A stretch of DNA of 10,413 nucleotides from the NCBI GenBank assembly GCA_023411445.1, contig JAEYOT010000542.1:1-10413 (forward strand), in the 5' to 3' direction. The notes under the pieces were generated by a model, which was not told the DNA's origin, made no database searches, and saw only the letters and a program-made list of their open reading frames with translations. Shown piece by piece: positions 1-6,543 of the stretch. The position numbers and the translations under genes were made by a program. The stretch comes from Pseudomonadota bacterium (GTDB lineage: Bacteria > Myxococcota_A > Polyangia > Polyangiales > Polyangiaceae). Numbering within the stretch: position 1 is the first letter of the stretch; each line of letters starts with the position of its first letter.

Positions 1-317
1 GGCTTGGCTGGGTCGGCGTCGGCGTCGGCGGTGCAGCGCTCGTCGCCGGCGGCGTGCTCGGCGCGCTGGCAGCGAGCGACAAGAGCGAGCTGGACCAGCG
101 CTGCCCACAGCGTCGCTGTCCGCCCGAGCACCACGGCGACAACGACGCCTACGACACCAAGAAGACGCTCAGCAGCGTCGGGCTAATCGGCGGCGCGGTG
201 CTGGCTGGAGCAGGCGCGGCGCTGCTGCTGACGGCGCCCAGCCGGCCCGTAGCGGGGAGCGTGCAGGTGCGCGGCTTCGTGGGGGTCGGGCGCGCGGGTG
301 TCGCGGGGGTGTTTTGA
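1..317 (+). CDS. C-terminal part of a membrane-anchored protein (TPR/PEGA-type tail), 5' truncated
   Basis: The reading frame is open from base 3 and ends at TGA 315-317, so only the last 104 residues are visible and the start lies outside the window. The fragment has two hydrophobic Gly/Ala/Val/Leu-rich segments (window residues about 1-24 and 58-80), consistent with two transmembrane helices. Between them is a polar loop containing Asp-Lys-Ser-Glu-Leu-Asp, a Cys-x4-Cys pair (RCPQRRCPP) and a Tyr-Asp-Thr-Lys-Lys-Thr-Leu-Ser-Ser-Val segment. I associate this arrangement with the C-terminal tail of Polyangia TPR or PEGA-domain proteins, whose N-terminal repeats would lie upstream; that is recollection, not a search. 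The tail may anchor the protein in the inner membrane. The stop overlaps the next start by one base, so the two genes are probably translationally coupled. An initiation at GTG 54 would cut through the first helix, so I read it as an internal codon. Confidence 0.75.
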   Translation, partial: LGWVGVGVGGAALVAGGVLGALAASDKSELDQRCPQRRCPPEHHGDNDAYDTKKTLSSVGLIGGAVLAGAGAALLLTAPSRPVAGSVQVRGFVGVGRAGVAGVF

Positions 318-2101
318 TGCGCTGCGCACGGCTCGGTCTTTGGCTCGCGCCGCTCACGCTCGCGGGAGGGTGCCTGCTGCCGAGCTTCGAGAACGTGCAG
401 AAGCAGGTGGCGCCGAGCGGTGGCACCAGCCCTGGCGGGGCGCCCAGCAGTGAAGGCGGGCAGGGCGGGAGCGACGCCGGAGCAGGTGGCGCGCTGGCGG
501 GAGCGGGTGGCAGCGCGGAGCCGCTCCAGCTCGAGCCGGACAGGTACGTGGTGGCGCAAGGTGAGGAGCTCACGGTGCCGGCTCGGCTCGGCGTGCTAGC
601 CAACGACGCGCCCTCGGGCTTGAGCGTGGCAAGCTTCGAGGCGGCGCCGTCCGAGCGCCCGCCGGAGCTCGACGCCGAGCTCGAAATCACCGCGGACGGC
701 TCGCTCACGTTCCGGCCAGCGCCCGAGTTTTTCGGCCGTTACGAGGTCCAGTACGTGGCGCGCTCGGAGGAACGCGAGGCAAGCTCGGTGGTCACGTTCA
801 TCGTGCAGCCGGCTTCCGTGAGCGTCGAGCAGGTGCGCAGCGGCGTGGGCGGCGTGCTGCTCACTGGCGCGCCGGACGACGAGATCGGTACGGCGCTCGC
901 GGCGCTCGGCGACGTGAACCTGGACGGCTTCGATGATTTCGCCGTTGGCGCGCCAGGTGCCACGCACGGCGCCGTGTACGTCGTGTTCGGCGGACCGGTG
1001 CTCTCGGATCTGCAGCTGATGCGCACGGTGACGGAGAAGGACGAAGCGCGCTTCGCGGTGCTGGCGGGATCCGCCGGGGACGGCGTGGGCCGGCACGTGG
1101 CGGGCTTGGGGGCGTTCGACGGGGACGTGGCGCCGGATCTGCTCGTCGGCGCGCCGCAGCGGTCGAGCGGTGATGGTGCGCTGTACGTGGTCTCGGGTGG
1201 AGCGGACCTCGTCGGCACTCGCCTGCTGGAGCAGGTGGGGGCGAAGATGGTGGGCGAGCCGTTCCTGGCCCAGCGCCTCGGAAGCGTGGTGGCCGGCGGC
1301 GGCGATTTCGACGGGGACGGGCAGCGCGATCTGCTCGCGGGCCTTTACCCCACGGGCAGCGCCGAGAAGGCGCTGGCGATCGTCAACGGCTGGTCGGCGA
1401 ACGTGACGCAGGCTTCGCGCGCCACCGTCAGCGACGACCTGAACGGCTTACCTACGTCCGCGGCTTTCGTCGGCGACTTGGACGGAGACGGCAACGACGA
1501 GGTCATGGCGTCGTCGGACCAGGCGATCGCGCTGCTCTTGGGCGACGCCAGCGGCAGCGCCGTCCCGGCGCTCGCGGATCTGGTGCCGCGCTTTCGTCTC
1601 TCACGCCCAGCCGGCGCGCAGGGCGACGCGCCGGTCGCGTCCGCCGGCGACGTCAACGGCGATGGCAACCTGGATGTCATTTACTGCGACCAGGTGGCGG
1701 GCGCGGCGAGCTGCTCGGTGCTGTTCGGCAAGCTCAGCGCTGCCGCCAGCTTGGCCAGCGCCGACTGGGAGCTCACGGGCTTCGGCTCCGCAACGGGGCC
1801 GCTGCTCGCCTCCGGCGCGGACCTCAACGACGATGGCTACGCGGATCTGCTGGTCGCGGACGCGACGTCTGGCTACGTGGTATTTGGGCGCCGCAGCGGC
1901 TTTGGCGTCGTGAACTTGGCCAGCTTGGGCAGCGACGGCTTCGCGCTCTCCGGGGCGAGCGGCCTGAGCGCGATCGCGACCATCGGCGACGTGAACGGCG
2001 ACGGCTACGGCGATTTTGCGCTTGGCGACGCCGCGGCGGCGGGCGGCGCTGGCGCGGTCTACGTCGTGCTGGGCGGTCCGTACGCTTTGGAGCAGCGCTG
2101 A
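317..2101 (+). CDS. Surface lipoprotein: cadherin/Ig-like domain plus seven-blade FG-GAP beta-propeller
   Basis: The 594-residue product begins with a lipoprotein signal: Arg2, a hydrophobic core and a lipobox-like Leu-Ala-Gly-Gly-Cys with Cys19 as the lipidation site. A Gly/Ser/Ala-rich flexible linker follows (about 33-68). Residues about 71-165 look like a cadherin/Ig-type domain of tandem bacterial surface proteins: VLAND at 93-97, then a Gly-Ser-Leu-Thr-Phe-Arg-Pro strand, then FFGRYEVQY. The rest is a propeller with seven acidic Ca2+-loop motifs of DxDxDG type starting near residues 199, 268, 330, 387, 445, 502 and 558. The spacing settles to about 57 residues, as in integrin-alpha-like FG-GAP repeats. 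The second loop (FDGDVAPD) is the least canonical. The ATG at 317 is preferred over TTG 314 because it overlaps the upstream stop as TGATG and follows a G-rich ribosome-binding stretch at 304-309. The family usually acts in adhesion or extracellular binding; no enzymatic motif is visible and the ligand is unknown. Confidence 0.85.
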   Translation: MRCARLGLWLAPLTLAGGCLLPSFENVQKQVAPSGGTSPGGAPSSEGGQGGSDAGAGGALAGAGGSAEPLQLEPDRYVVAQGEELTVPARLGVLANDAPSGLSVASFEAAPSERPPELDAELEITADGSLTFRPAPEFFGRYEVQYVARSEEREASSVVTFIVQPASVSVEQVRSGVGGVLLTGAPDDEIGTALAALGDVNLDGFDDFAVGAPGATHGAVYVVFGGPVLSDLQLMRTVTEKDEARFAVLAGSAGDGVGRHVAGLGAFDGDVAPDLLVGAPQRSSGDGALYVVSGGADLVGTRLLEQVGAKMVGEPFLAQRLGSVVAGGGDFDGDGQRDLLAGLYPTGSAEKALAIVNGWSANVTQASRATVSDDLNGLPTSAAFVGDLDGDGNDEVMASSDQAIALLLGDASGSAVPALADLVPRFRLSRPAGAQGDAPVASAGDVNGDGNLDVIYCDQVAGAASCSVLFGKLSAAASLASADWELTGFGSATGPLLASGADLNDDGYADLLVADATSGYVVFGRRSGFGVVNLASLGSDGFALSGASGLSAIATIGDVNGDGYGDFALGDAAAAGGAGAVYVVLGGPYALEQR

Positions 2102-2158
2102 GCCCCGCGCGGGCGTCGGCTCGGGACTTCGCCGTTTCAATGGCGCCCGCCCTGCGCT

Positions 2159-2165
2159 AGGAGGG
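2159..2165 (+). promoter_or_regulatory. Strong Shine-Dalgarno site for the FAD-dependent dehydrogenase gene
   Basis: AGGAGGG lies 10 bases before GTG 2176 and is close to a full anti-16S complement. It fixes the otherwise non-ATG start. The 74-bp gap in which it sits (2102-2175) holds no convincing promoter; it has a weak inverted repeat (GCGGGCG at 2109-2115 and CGCCCGC at 2144-2150) whose 28-base loop makes it unlikely to terminate transcription. Confidence 0.75.
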
Positions 2166-2175
2166 CGACACTGCC

Positions 2176-3753
2176 GTGGCGCGCCGAAACCTCCCCGAAG
2201 AAGTCGAGCTCGAGCTGGGGCTGGACGACGCCGCCGATCCGGAGGCGTTGCGCCAGCGGGTGAGCAAGAAGCTGGGCGTCCCGCCGGCTGAGCTGCCGGA
2301 GCCGCGGCTGCTGCGCCGCTCGATCGACGCGAGGCGAGGCTCCGTGCATTTTCATCTCATCGTCGGCCTGGGCGCGGCAAGCGATCGGCTCGGCGGTGAG
2401 CCGCCGCGTGAGCCGAGCGTGCCAGGGCCGCCGGTGGTGGTCGTGGGTGACGGCCCGGCGGGCTTGTTCTGCGCCTACGAGCTGGCGCGCCACGGCTTGC
2501 CCGTCGTGGTCGTGGATCGCGGCAAGCAGGTGCAGCCGCGCCGCCACGACTTGAAGGCGCTCAACCAGCGCGGCGAGGTGGATCGCGACAGCAACTACTG
2601 CTTCGGCGAAGGCGGCGCCGGGACGTACAGCGACGGCAAGCTGTACACGCGCGCGCACAAGCGCGGCAGCGTGCGCGACGTGATCGAGTTGCTCGCGCTG
2701 CACGGCGCGCCCGAGGCGATCTTGGTGGAGGCGCGGCCGCACATCGGCTCCAACCGCTTGCCCAAGGTCGTGACCGCGCTGCGCGAGAAGCTGAGCAGCG
2801 TGGGCGTCGAGTTCCGCTTCGGCGCGCGAGTCGTGGGGTTGATCCACCGTGGCGGGCGTGTCTCCGGGGTCCGGCTTCTGGACGGCAGCGAGCTCGAGGG
2901 GCGCGCGGTCGTGCTCGCCACCGGTCACTCCGCGCGGGACGTCTTCGTGATGCTGGCAGAGACCGGCGTGAAGCTGGAGGCCAAGTCCTTCGCGCTCGGC
3001 GTGCGCATCGAGCACCCGCAACCGCTCATCAACCGCATCCAGTACGGCCGCTTCGCCAGCCACCCCAAGCTCCCCAACGCCTCGTACCGCCTGGCCGAGA
3101 CGGTCGAAGGCCGCGGCGTGTTCTCGTTTTGCATGTGCCCGGGCGGCTTCGTGGTGCCGGCCTCCACGGAGCCGGGCGAGCTCGTGGTCAATGGCATGAG
3201 CCTGTCGCGGCGGGATTCCCCGTACGCCAACTCGGGTCTGGTCGTCGCCATCGAGGCGGAGGACGTGGCCAGCGCCGGCTTCACGGGCGTGCTGGGCGGC
3301 GTGGAGGTCCAGCAGCGCATCGAGCGCGCCTGCTTCGCAGAAAGCTCGGGCGCCTTGTCCGCTCCCGCCACGCGCGTGACGGACTTCCTGGCCCGGCGCG
3401 GCTCGACCACCGTACCGGAGACGAGCTACATCCCCGGTCTGACGGCGAGCGACGTGGGGCCGATCCTGGACGCGGCCGGGCTGAAGCTGGCCGACCGCCT
3501 GCGCGGCGCCCTGCTGGCGTTCGACCGCAAGCTGCGCGGCTACCGCACCGAGGAGGCTGTTCTGATCGGTGTGGAATCGCGTACCAGCTCGCCTGTCCGG
3601 GTCCCTCGCGACCCGGAAACACTCCAGGCGCCTGGTTATTCCGGGCTGTATCCTTGCGGTGAGGGTGCAGGATATGCCGGCGGGATCGTGAGCGCGGCGC
3701 TCGACGGGCAGCGGGTGGGGCGCGCGATCGCCGCCGTCGTGACTCGTTCGTGA
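2176..3753 (+). CDS. FAD-dependent dehydrogenase of the COG2509 family (function not established)
   Basis: The 525-residue protein has the full layout of the uncharacterised FAD-dependent dehydrogenases of COG2509. A small N-terminal domain ends in the SIDAR motif (about residues 49-53). The Rossmann dinucleotide-binding motif VVVVGDGPAG (87-96) follows, then FGEGGAGTYSDGKL (143-156), ARPHIG (186-191) and ATGHSARD (248-255). At the C-terminus are GVESRTSSPVR (465-475) and CGEGAGYAGG (494-503), which typically closes the FAD site. No signal peptide or membrane helix is visible, so it is probably cytoplasmic. The physiological substrate of the family is not known to me. The GTG start is supported by a strong ribosome-binding site ten bases upstream. 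Two oddities: the glycine-rich motif reads GDGPAG where I would expect GAGPAG, and codons between about 3556 and 3675 end in A or T far more often than elsewhere. It precedes aceE on the same strand with a 97-bp gap, so read-through is possible. Confidence 0.88.
   Translation: MARRNLPEEVELELGLDDAADPEALRQRVSKKLGVPPAELPEPRLLRRSIDARRGSVHFHLIVGLGAASDRLGGEPPREPSVPGPPVVVVGDGPAGLFCAYELARHGLPVVVVDRGKQVQPRRHDLKALNQRGEVDRDSNYCFGEGGAGTYSDGKLYTRAHKRGSVRDVIELLALHGAPEAILVEARPHIGSNRLPKVVTALREKLSSVGVEFRFGARVVGLIHRGGRVSGVRLLDGSELEGRAVVLATGHSARDVFVMLAETGVKLEAKSFALGVRIEHPQPLINRIQYGRFASHPKLPNASYRLAETVEGRGVFSFCMCPGGFVVPASTEPGELVVNGMSLSRRDSPYANSGLVVAIEAEDVASAGFTGVLGGVEVQQRIERACFAESSGALSAPATRVTDFLARRGSTTVPETSYIPGLTASDVGPILDAAGLKLADRLRGALLAFDRKLRGYRTEEAVLIGVESRTSSPVRVPRDPETLQAPGYSGLYPCGEGAGYAGGIVSAALDGQRVGRAIAAVVTRS
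3596..3635 (+). other. Two palindromic elements within the end of the flavoprotein gene
   Basis: A 7-bp inverted repeat (TCCGGGT at 3596-3602, ACCCGGA at 3611-3617, 8-base loop) is followed seven bases later by the perfect 12-bp palindrome CCAGGCGCCTGG at 3624-3635. Both lie inside a stretch of about 40 codons with unusual A/T-ending codons, about 215 bp before the aceE start. They could be a regulatory element for aceE embedded in the coding sequence. GC-rich palindromes also arise by chance in DNA of this composition, so function is not shown. Confidence 0.3.
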
Positions 3754-3783
3754 CAGAGACCAGAACAGTCCTTTGTACCGGGT

Positions 3784-3805
3784 CTGTGCCGGTCCGACTG
3801 TGCCG
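3784..3805 (+). repeat. 8-bp direct repeat in the aceE leader
   Basis: CTGTGCCG occurs at 3784-3791 and again at 3798-3805, a period of 14 bases, in the 97-bp gap before aceE. Paired direct repeats in a leader can be an activator or repressor site, but no regulator can be named. A TTGAAC hexamer at 3816-3821 could be a -35 element, but the sequence 17 bases further on (TACGTA) is a poor -10, so I do not call a promoter. Confidence 0.3.
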
Positions 3806-3850
3806 CCTTCAGGGGTTGAACTGGGTGACAGGCCGGCGTACGTAGGGCGT

Positions 3851-6526
3851 GTGGATAGCTACAGGCCTGATTCGGACCGCGATCCCCAGGAGACTCAGGA
3901 ATGGATCGAGTCGATCCAATCCGTCATCGAGGCGGAGGGGCGCGAACGCGCGAACTACCTGATCGGTCGCGTCGTTGAAGCGGCGCGTGCGCAAGGCGTG
4001 CAGCCGGTGCTGCCGGTCAGCACGGACTACGTCAACACCATCACTCCCGAGGAAGAGCCGCCGTTCCCCGGTGACGAGGAGATGGAAGAACGCATCCGCC
4101 GCATCATCCGCTGGAACGCGGCTGTGATGGTGCACAAGGCGAACAAGACGTTCGACGGCCTGGGCGGCCATATCTCGACTTACGCGTCGAGCGCGACGCT
4201 GTACGAGGTCGGCTTCAACCACTTCTTCCGTGGGAAGGACGCGGACGGCTCGGGCGATCAGATCTACTTCCAGGGCCACGCTTCGCCCGGCATCTACGCG
4301 CGCTCGTTCCTCGAGGGACGCCTGAGCCTGGAGCAGATGGATCGCTTCCGCCGCGAGGTGGAGCGCGGCAAGGGCTTGTCGTCCTACCCGCACCCGCGCC
4401 TGATGCCGGACTACTGGGAGTTCCCGACGGTCAGCATGGGCCTCGGCCCGATCGGCAGCATTTATCAGGCGCGCTTCAACCGCTACCTGCACAACCGCGG
4501 CATCGCGGATACGTCCAGGTCGCGCGTGTGGTGCTTCATCGGCGACGGCGAGTCCGACGAGCCGGAGACGCTGGGCGCGCTCAGCATCGCGGCCCGTGAG
4601 CAGCTCGACAACCTCACGTTCGTCCTCAACTGCAACCTGCAGCGTCTGGACGGCCCCGTGCGCGGCAACGGCAAGATCGTCCAAGATCTCGAAGGCGTCT
4701 TCCGCGGCGCCGGTTGGAACGTCGTGAAGGTGGTGTGGGCCGAGAACTGGGACAAGCTGTTCGCGCGGGACGTGGAGGGCGTGCTGCGCCGCCACCTCAA
4801 CGCCGTGGTGGACGGACAATGGCAGCGCCTCACCACCGCTAGCGGCGACGTGGTGCGCCAGCAGTTCTTCGCGCTCGACCAGCGCATGCTGGACTTGGTG
4901 AAGGACATGACGGACGAGGAGGTCGGCCGGCTGCAGCGCGGCGGACACTCCAGCCGCAAGGTGTTCGCGGCCTACCAGCGCGCCGTCAGCACGAACGACG
5001 GGCGTCCCACCGTGGTGCTGGCCCACACGGTCAAGGGCTGGATGCTGGGCGAGGGCTTCGAAGGCTCGAACGTCACGCACCAGAAGAAGAAGATGGACCA
5101 GAACGAGCTCAAGGCGTTCCGCGACGTCTTGCAGCTGCCGGTCACCGACGATCAGCTGGAGAAGCTGCCGCCTTTCTATCACCCGGGCATGAAGAGCCCG
5201 GAGGTGGAGTACCTGCTGGAGCGCCGCCGCGCGCTCGGCGGCTTCATCCCGAAGCGCCGCACGCAGGTGGACGTCAAGCTGGAGATCCCCGGTAGCGAGC
5301 TGTTCGACGAGTTCTTCAAGGGCATGGCCAAGGGCGAGGCGTCCACCACCATGGTGTTCTCGCGCCTGCTCGCGAAGCTCTTGCGCGACAAGAAGATCGG
5401 CAAGCGCATCGTGCCGATCGTCCCGGACGAGGCGCGCACCTTCGGTATGGACGCGCTGTTCAGCCAGGTGGGCATCTACGCGCCCAAGGGGCAGCTGTAC
5501 ACGCCGATCGACAAGGGCAAGCTGCTCTACTACCGCGAGGCGCAAGACGGCCAGGTGCTGGAGGAGGGCATCACCGAGGCGGGCTCGATGGCCTCGTTCA
5601 TCGCAGCCGCGACGTCCTACGCGACGCACGGCCAGCCGATGATCCCGTTTTACATCTTCTACTCGATGTTCGGGTTCCAGCGCACGGGCGACCAGTTCTG
5701 GGCCGCTGGCGACCAGATGGCGCGCGGCTTCATCCTGGGCGCCACCGCCGGCCGCACCACGCTGAACGGCGAGGGCTTGCAGCACGAGGACGGCCACAGC
5801 CACCACATCGCGATGACCGTGCCGAACTGCGTCGCCTACGACGTGGCCTTCGCGTACGAGCTGGCCGCCGTGATCGAAGACGGCCTGCACCGGATGTACG
5901 ACAAAGACGAGGCCATCTACTACTACATCACGCTGCAGAACGAGGACTACGCGATGCCGCCGATGCCCGAGGGCGCGAAGGAAGGCATCGTCAAGGGCAT
6001 CTACAAGTTCCGGAACGCAGAGCAGAAGCTCGACAAGCACGTGCAGCTGCTCGGCTCCTCCTCGATCATGCAGCAGGTGATCAAGGCGCAGACGCTCCTC
6101 ACGGAGTTCGGCGTCTCGGCGGACATCTGGGGCGTCACGAGCTACCAGCAGCTGCGCAACGACGCGATGTCGTGCGAGCGCTACGCCCGGCTCCACCCGG
6201 AGGCGGAGGCGCCCGTGCCGTACGTCACCAAGACGCTGCAGGGCAGCGAAGGTCCGTTCATCGCTGCCAGCGACTACATCAAGAACACGCCGGACTCCGT
6301 GGCGCGCTTCATTCCGGGTACGTTCGTGCCGCTCGGCACGGACGGCTTCGGCATGAGCGACACGCGCGAAGCGCTGCGCCGCCACTTCGAGGTGGACGCC
6401 GAGAGCATCGTGCTCGGCGCGCTGCACGGCCTGCGGCTCGACGGCAAGCTGAGCGCGCAAGAGGTCGCGGCCGCGATCAAGAAGCTTGGCATCGATCCCG
6501 AGAAGCTCGAGCCGATGAAGGTGTGA
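3851..6526 (+). CDS. aceE: Pyruvate dehydrogenase E1 component, homodimeric type
   Basis: This thiamine-diphosphate enzyme decarboxylates pyruvate and passes the acetyl group to the lipoyl domain of E2 in the pyruvate dehydrogenase complex, feeding the TCA cycle. From GTG 3851 the product is 891 residues, against 887 in Escherichia coli as I recall it. Similarity to the E. coli protein runs end to end: DPxETxEW near residues 11-18 (the N-terminal region implicated in E2 binding), YFQGHASPGIYARSFLEGRL, and SSYPHPRLMPDYWEFPTVSM. GDGE at 231-234 with LNCNLQ at 259-264 forms the Mg-ThDP site. H410 in THQKKKM corresponds to catalytic His407, and E572 in EEGI to the Glu that activates the cofactor. 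GEGLQHEDGHSHH is near 640-652 and a transketolase C-terminal domain is at the end. The frame is open back to TTG 3773, but that adds 26 residues without a counterpart in E. coli; GTG 3851 matches the family start, with only a weak AGGG before it. No aceF or lpd gene is adjacent. Confidence 0.97.
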   Translation: MDSYRPDSDRDPQETQEWIESIQSVIEAEGRERANYLIGRVVEAARAQGVQPVLPVSTDYVNTITPEEEPPFPGDEEMEERIRRIIRWNAAVMVHKANKTFDGLGGHISTYASSATLYEVGFNHFFRGKDADGSGDQIYFQGHASPGIYARSFLEGRLSLEQMDRFRREVERGKGLSSYPHPRLMPDYWEFPTVSMGLGPIGSIYQARFNRYLHNRGIADTSRSRVWCFIGDGESDEPETLGALSIAAREQLDNLTFVLNCNLQRLDGPVRGNGKIVQDLEGVFRGAGWNVVKVVWAENWDKLFARDVEGVLRRHLNAVVDGQWQRLTTASGDVVRQQFFALDQRMLDLVKDMTDEEVGRLQRGGHSSRKVFAAYQRAVSTNDGRPTVVLAHTVKGWMLGEGFEGSNVTHQKKKMDQNELKAFRDVLQLPVTDDQLEKLPPFYHPGMKSPEVEYLLERRRALGGFIPKRRTQVDVKLEIPGSELFDEFFKGMAKGEASTTMVFSRLLAKLLRDKKIGKRIVPIVPDEARTFGMDALFSQVGIYAPKGQLYTPIDKGKLLYYREAQDGQVLEEGITEAGSMASFIAAATSYATHGQPMIPFYIFYSMFGFQRTGDQFWAAGDQMARGFILGATAGRTTLNGEGLQHEDGHSHHIAMTVPNCVAYDVAFAYELAAVIEDGLHRMYDKDEAIYYYITLQNEDYAMPPMPEGAKEGIVKGIYKFRNAEQKLDKHVQLLGSSSIMQQVIKAQTLLTEFGVSADIWGVTSYQQLRNDAMSCERYARLHPEAEAPVPYVTKTLQGSEGPFIAASDYIKNTPDSVARFIPGTFVPLGTDGFGMSDTREALRRHFEVDAESIVLGALHGLRLDGKLSAQEVAAAIKKLGIDPEKLEPMKV
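3898..3922 (+). promoter_or_regulatory. 25-bp near-perfect palindrome in the 5' coding region of aceE
   Basis: The left arm GGAATGGATCGA (3898-3909) and the right arm TCGATCCAATCC (3911-3922) flank a single central G. Eleven of twelve base pairs match; the only mismatch is A3901 against A3919, and the inner 17 bp are perfect. It starts 47 bases after the proposed GTG. Odd-length dyad symmetry of this size is typical of a dimeric repressor operator. In RNA, apart from the very short loop, it could form a strong hairpin over the early codons. It encodes part of a conserved helix (EWIESIQS), so coincidence with coding constraint is possible. Confidence 0.4.
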
Positions 6527-6543
6527 GCGCCGCGCGCGACGCG

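Noticed and set aside
12..29. GTCGGC repeated three times in tandem
   Set aside because: It simply encodes alternating Val and Gly in a membrane segment and is too short to call a functional repeat.
2137..3063. A 308-codon minus-strand frame opposite the flavoprotein gene
   Set aside because: It is a mirror of the strongly supported plus-strand gene, without recognisable motifs or a ribosome-binding site.
3816..3844. Sigma-70-like promoter TTGAAC with a 17-base spacer to TACGTA
   Set aside because: The -10 matches the consensus at only two of six positions, and the implied start site would leave almost no leader before GTG 3851.
3773..3850. N-terminal extension of aceE from TTG 3773
   Set aside because: The 26 extra residues have no counterpart in E. 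coli AceE, while GTG 3851 reproduces the family start and length.
6527..6543. Bidirectional terminator between the convergent aceE and mutY genes
   Set aside because: The 17-bp gap is GC-rich but forms no clear hairpin followed by T or A runs.
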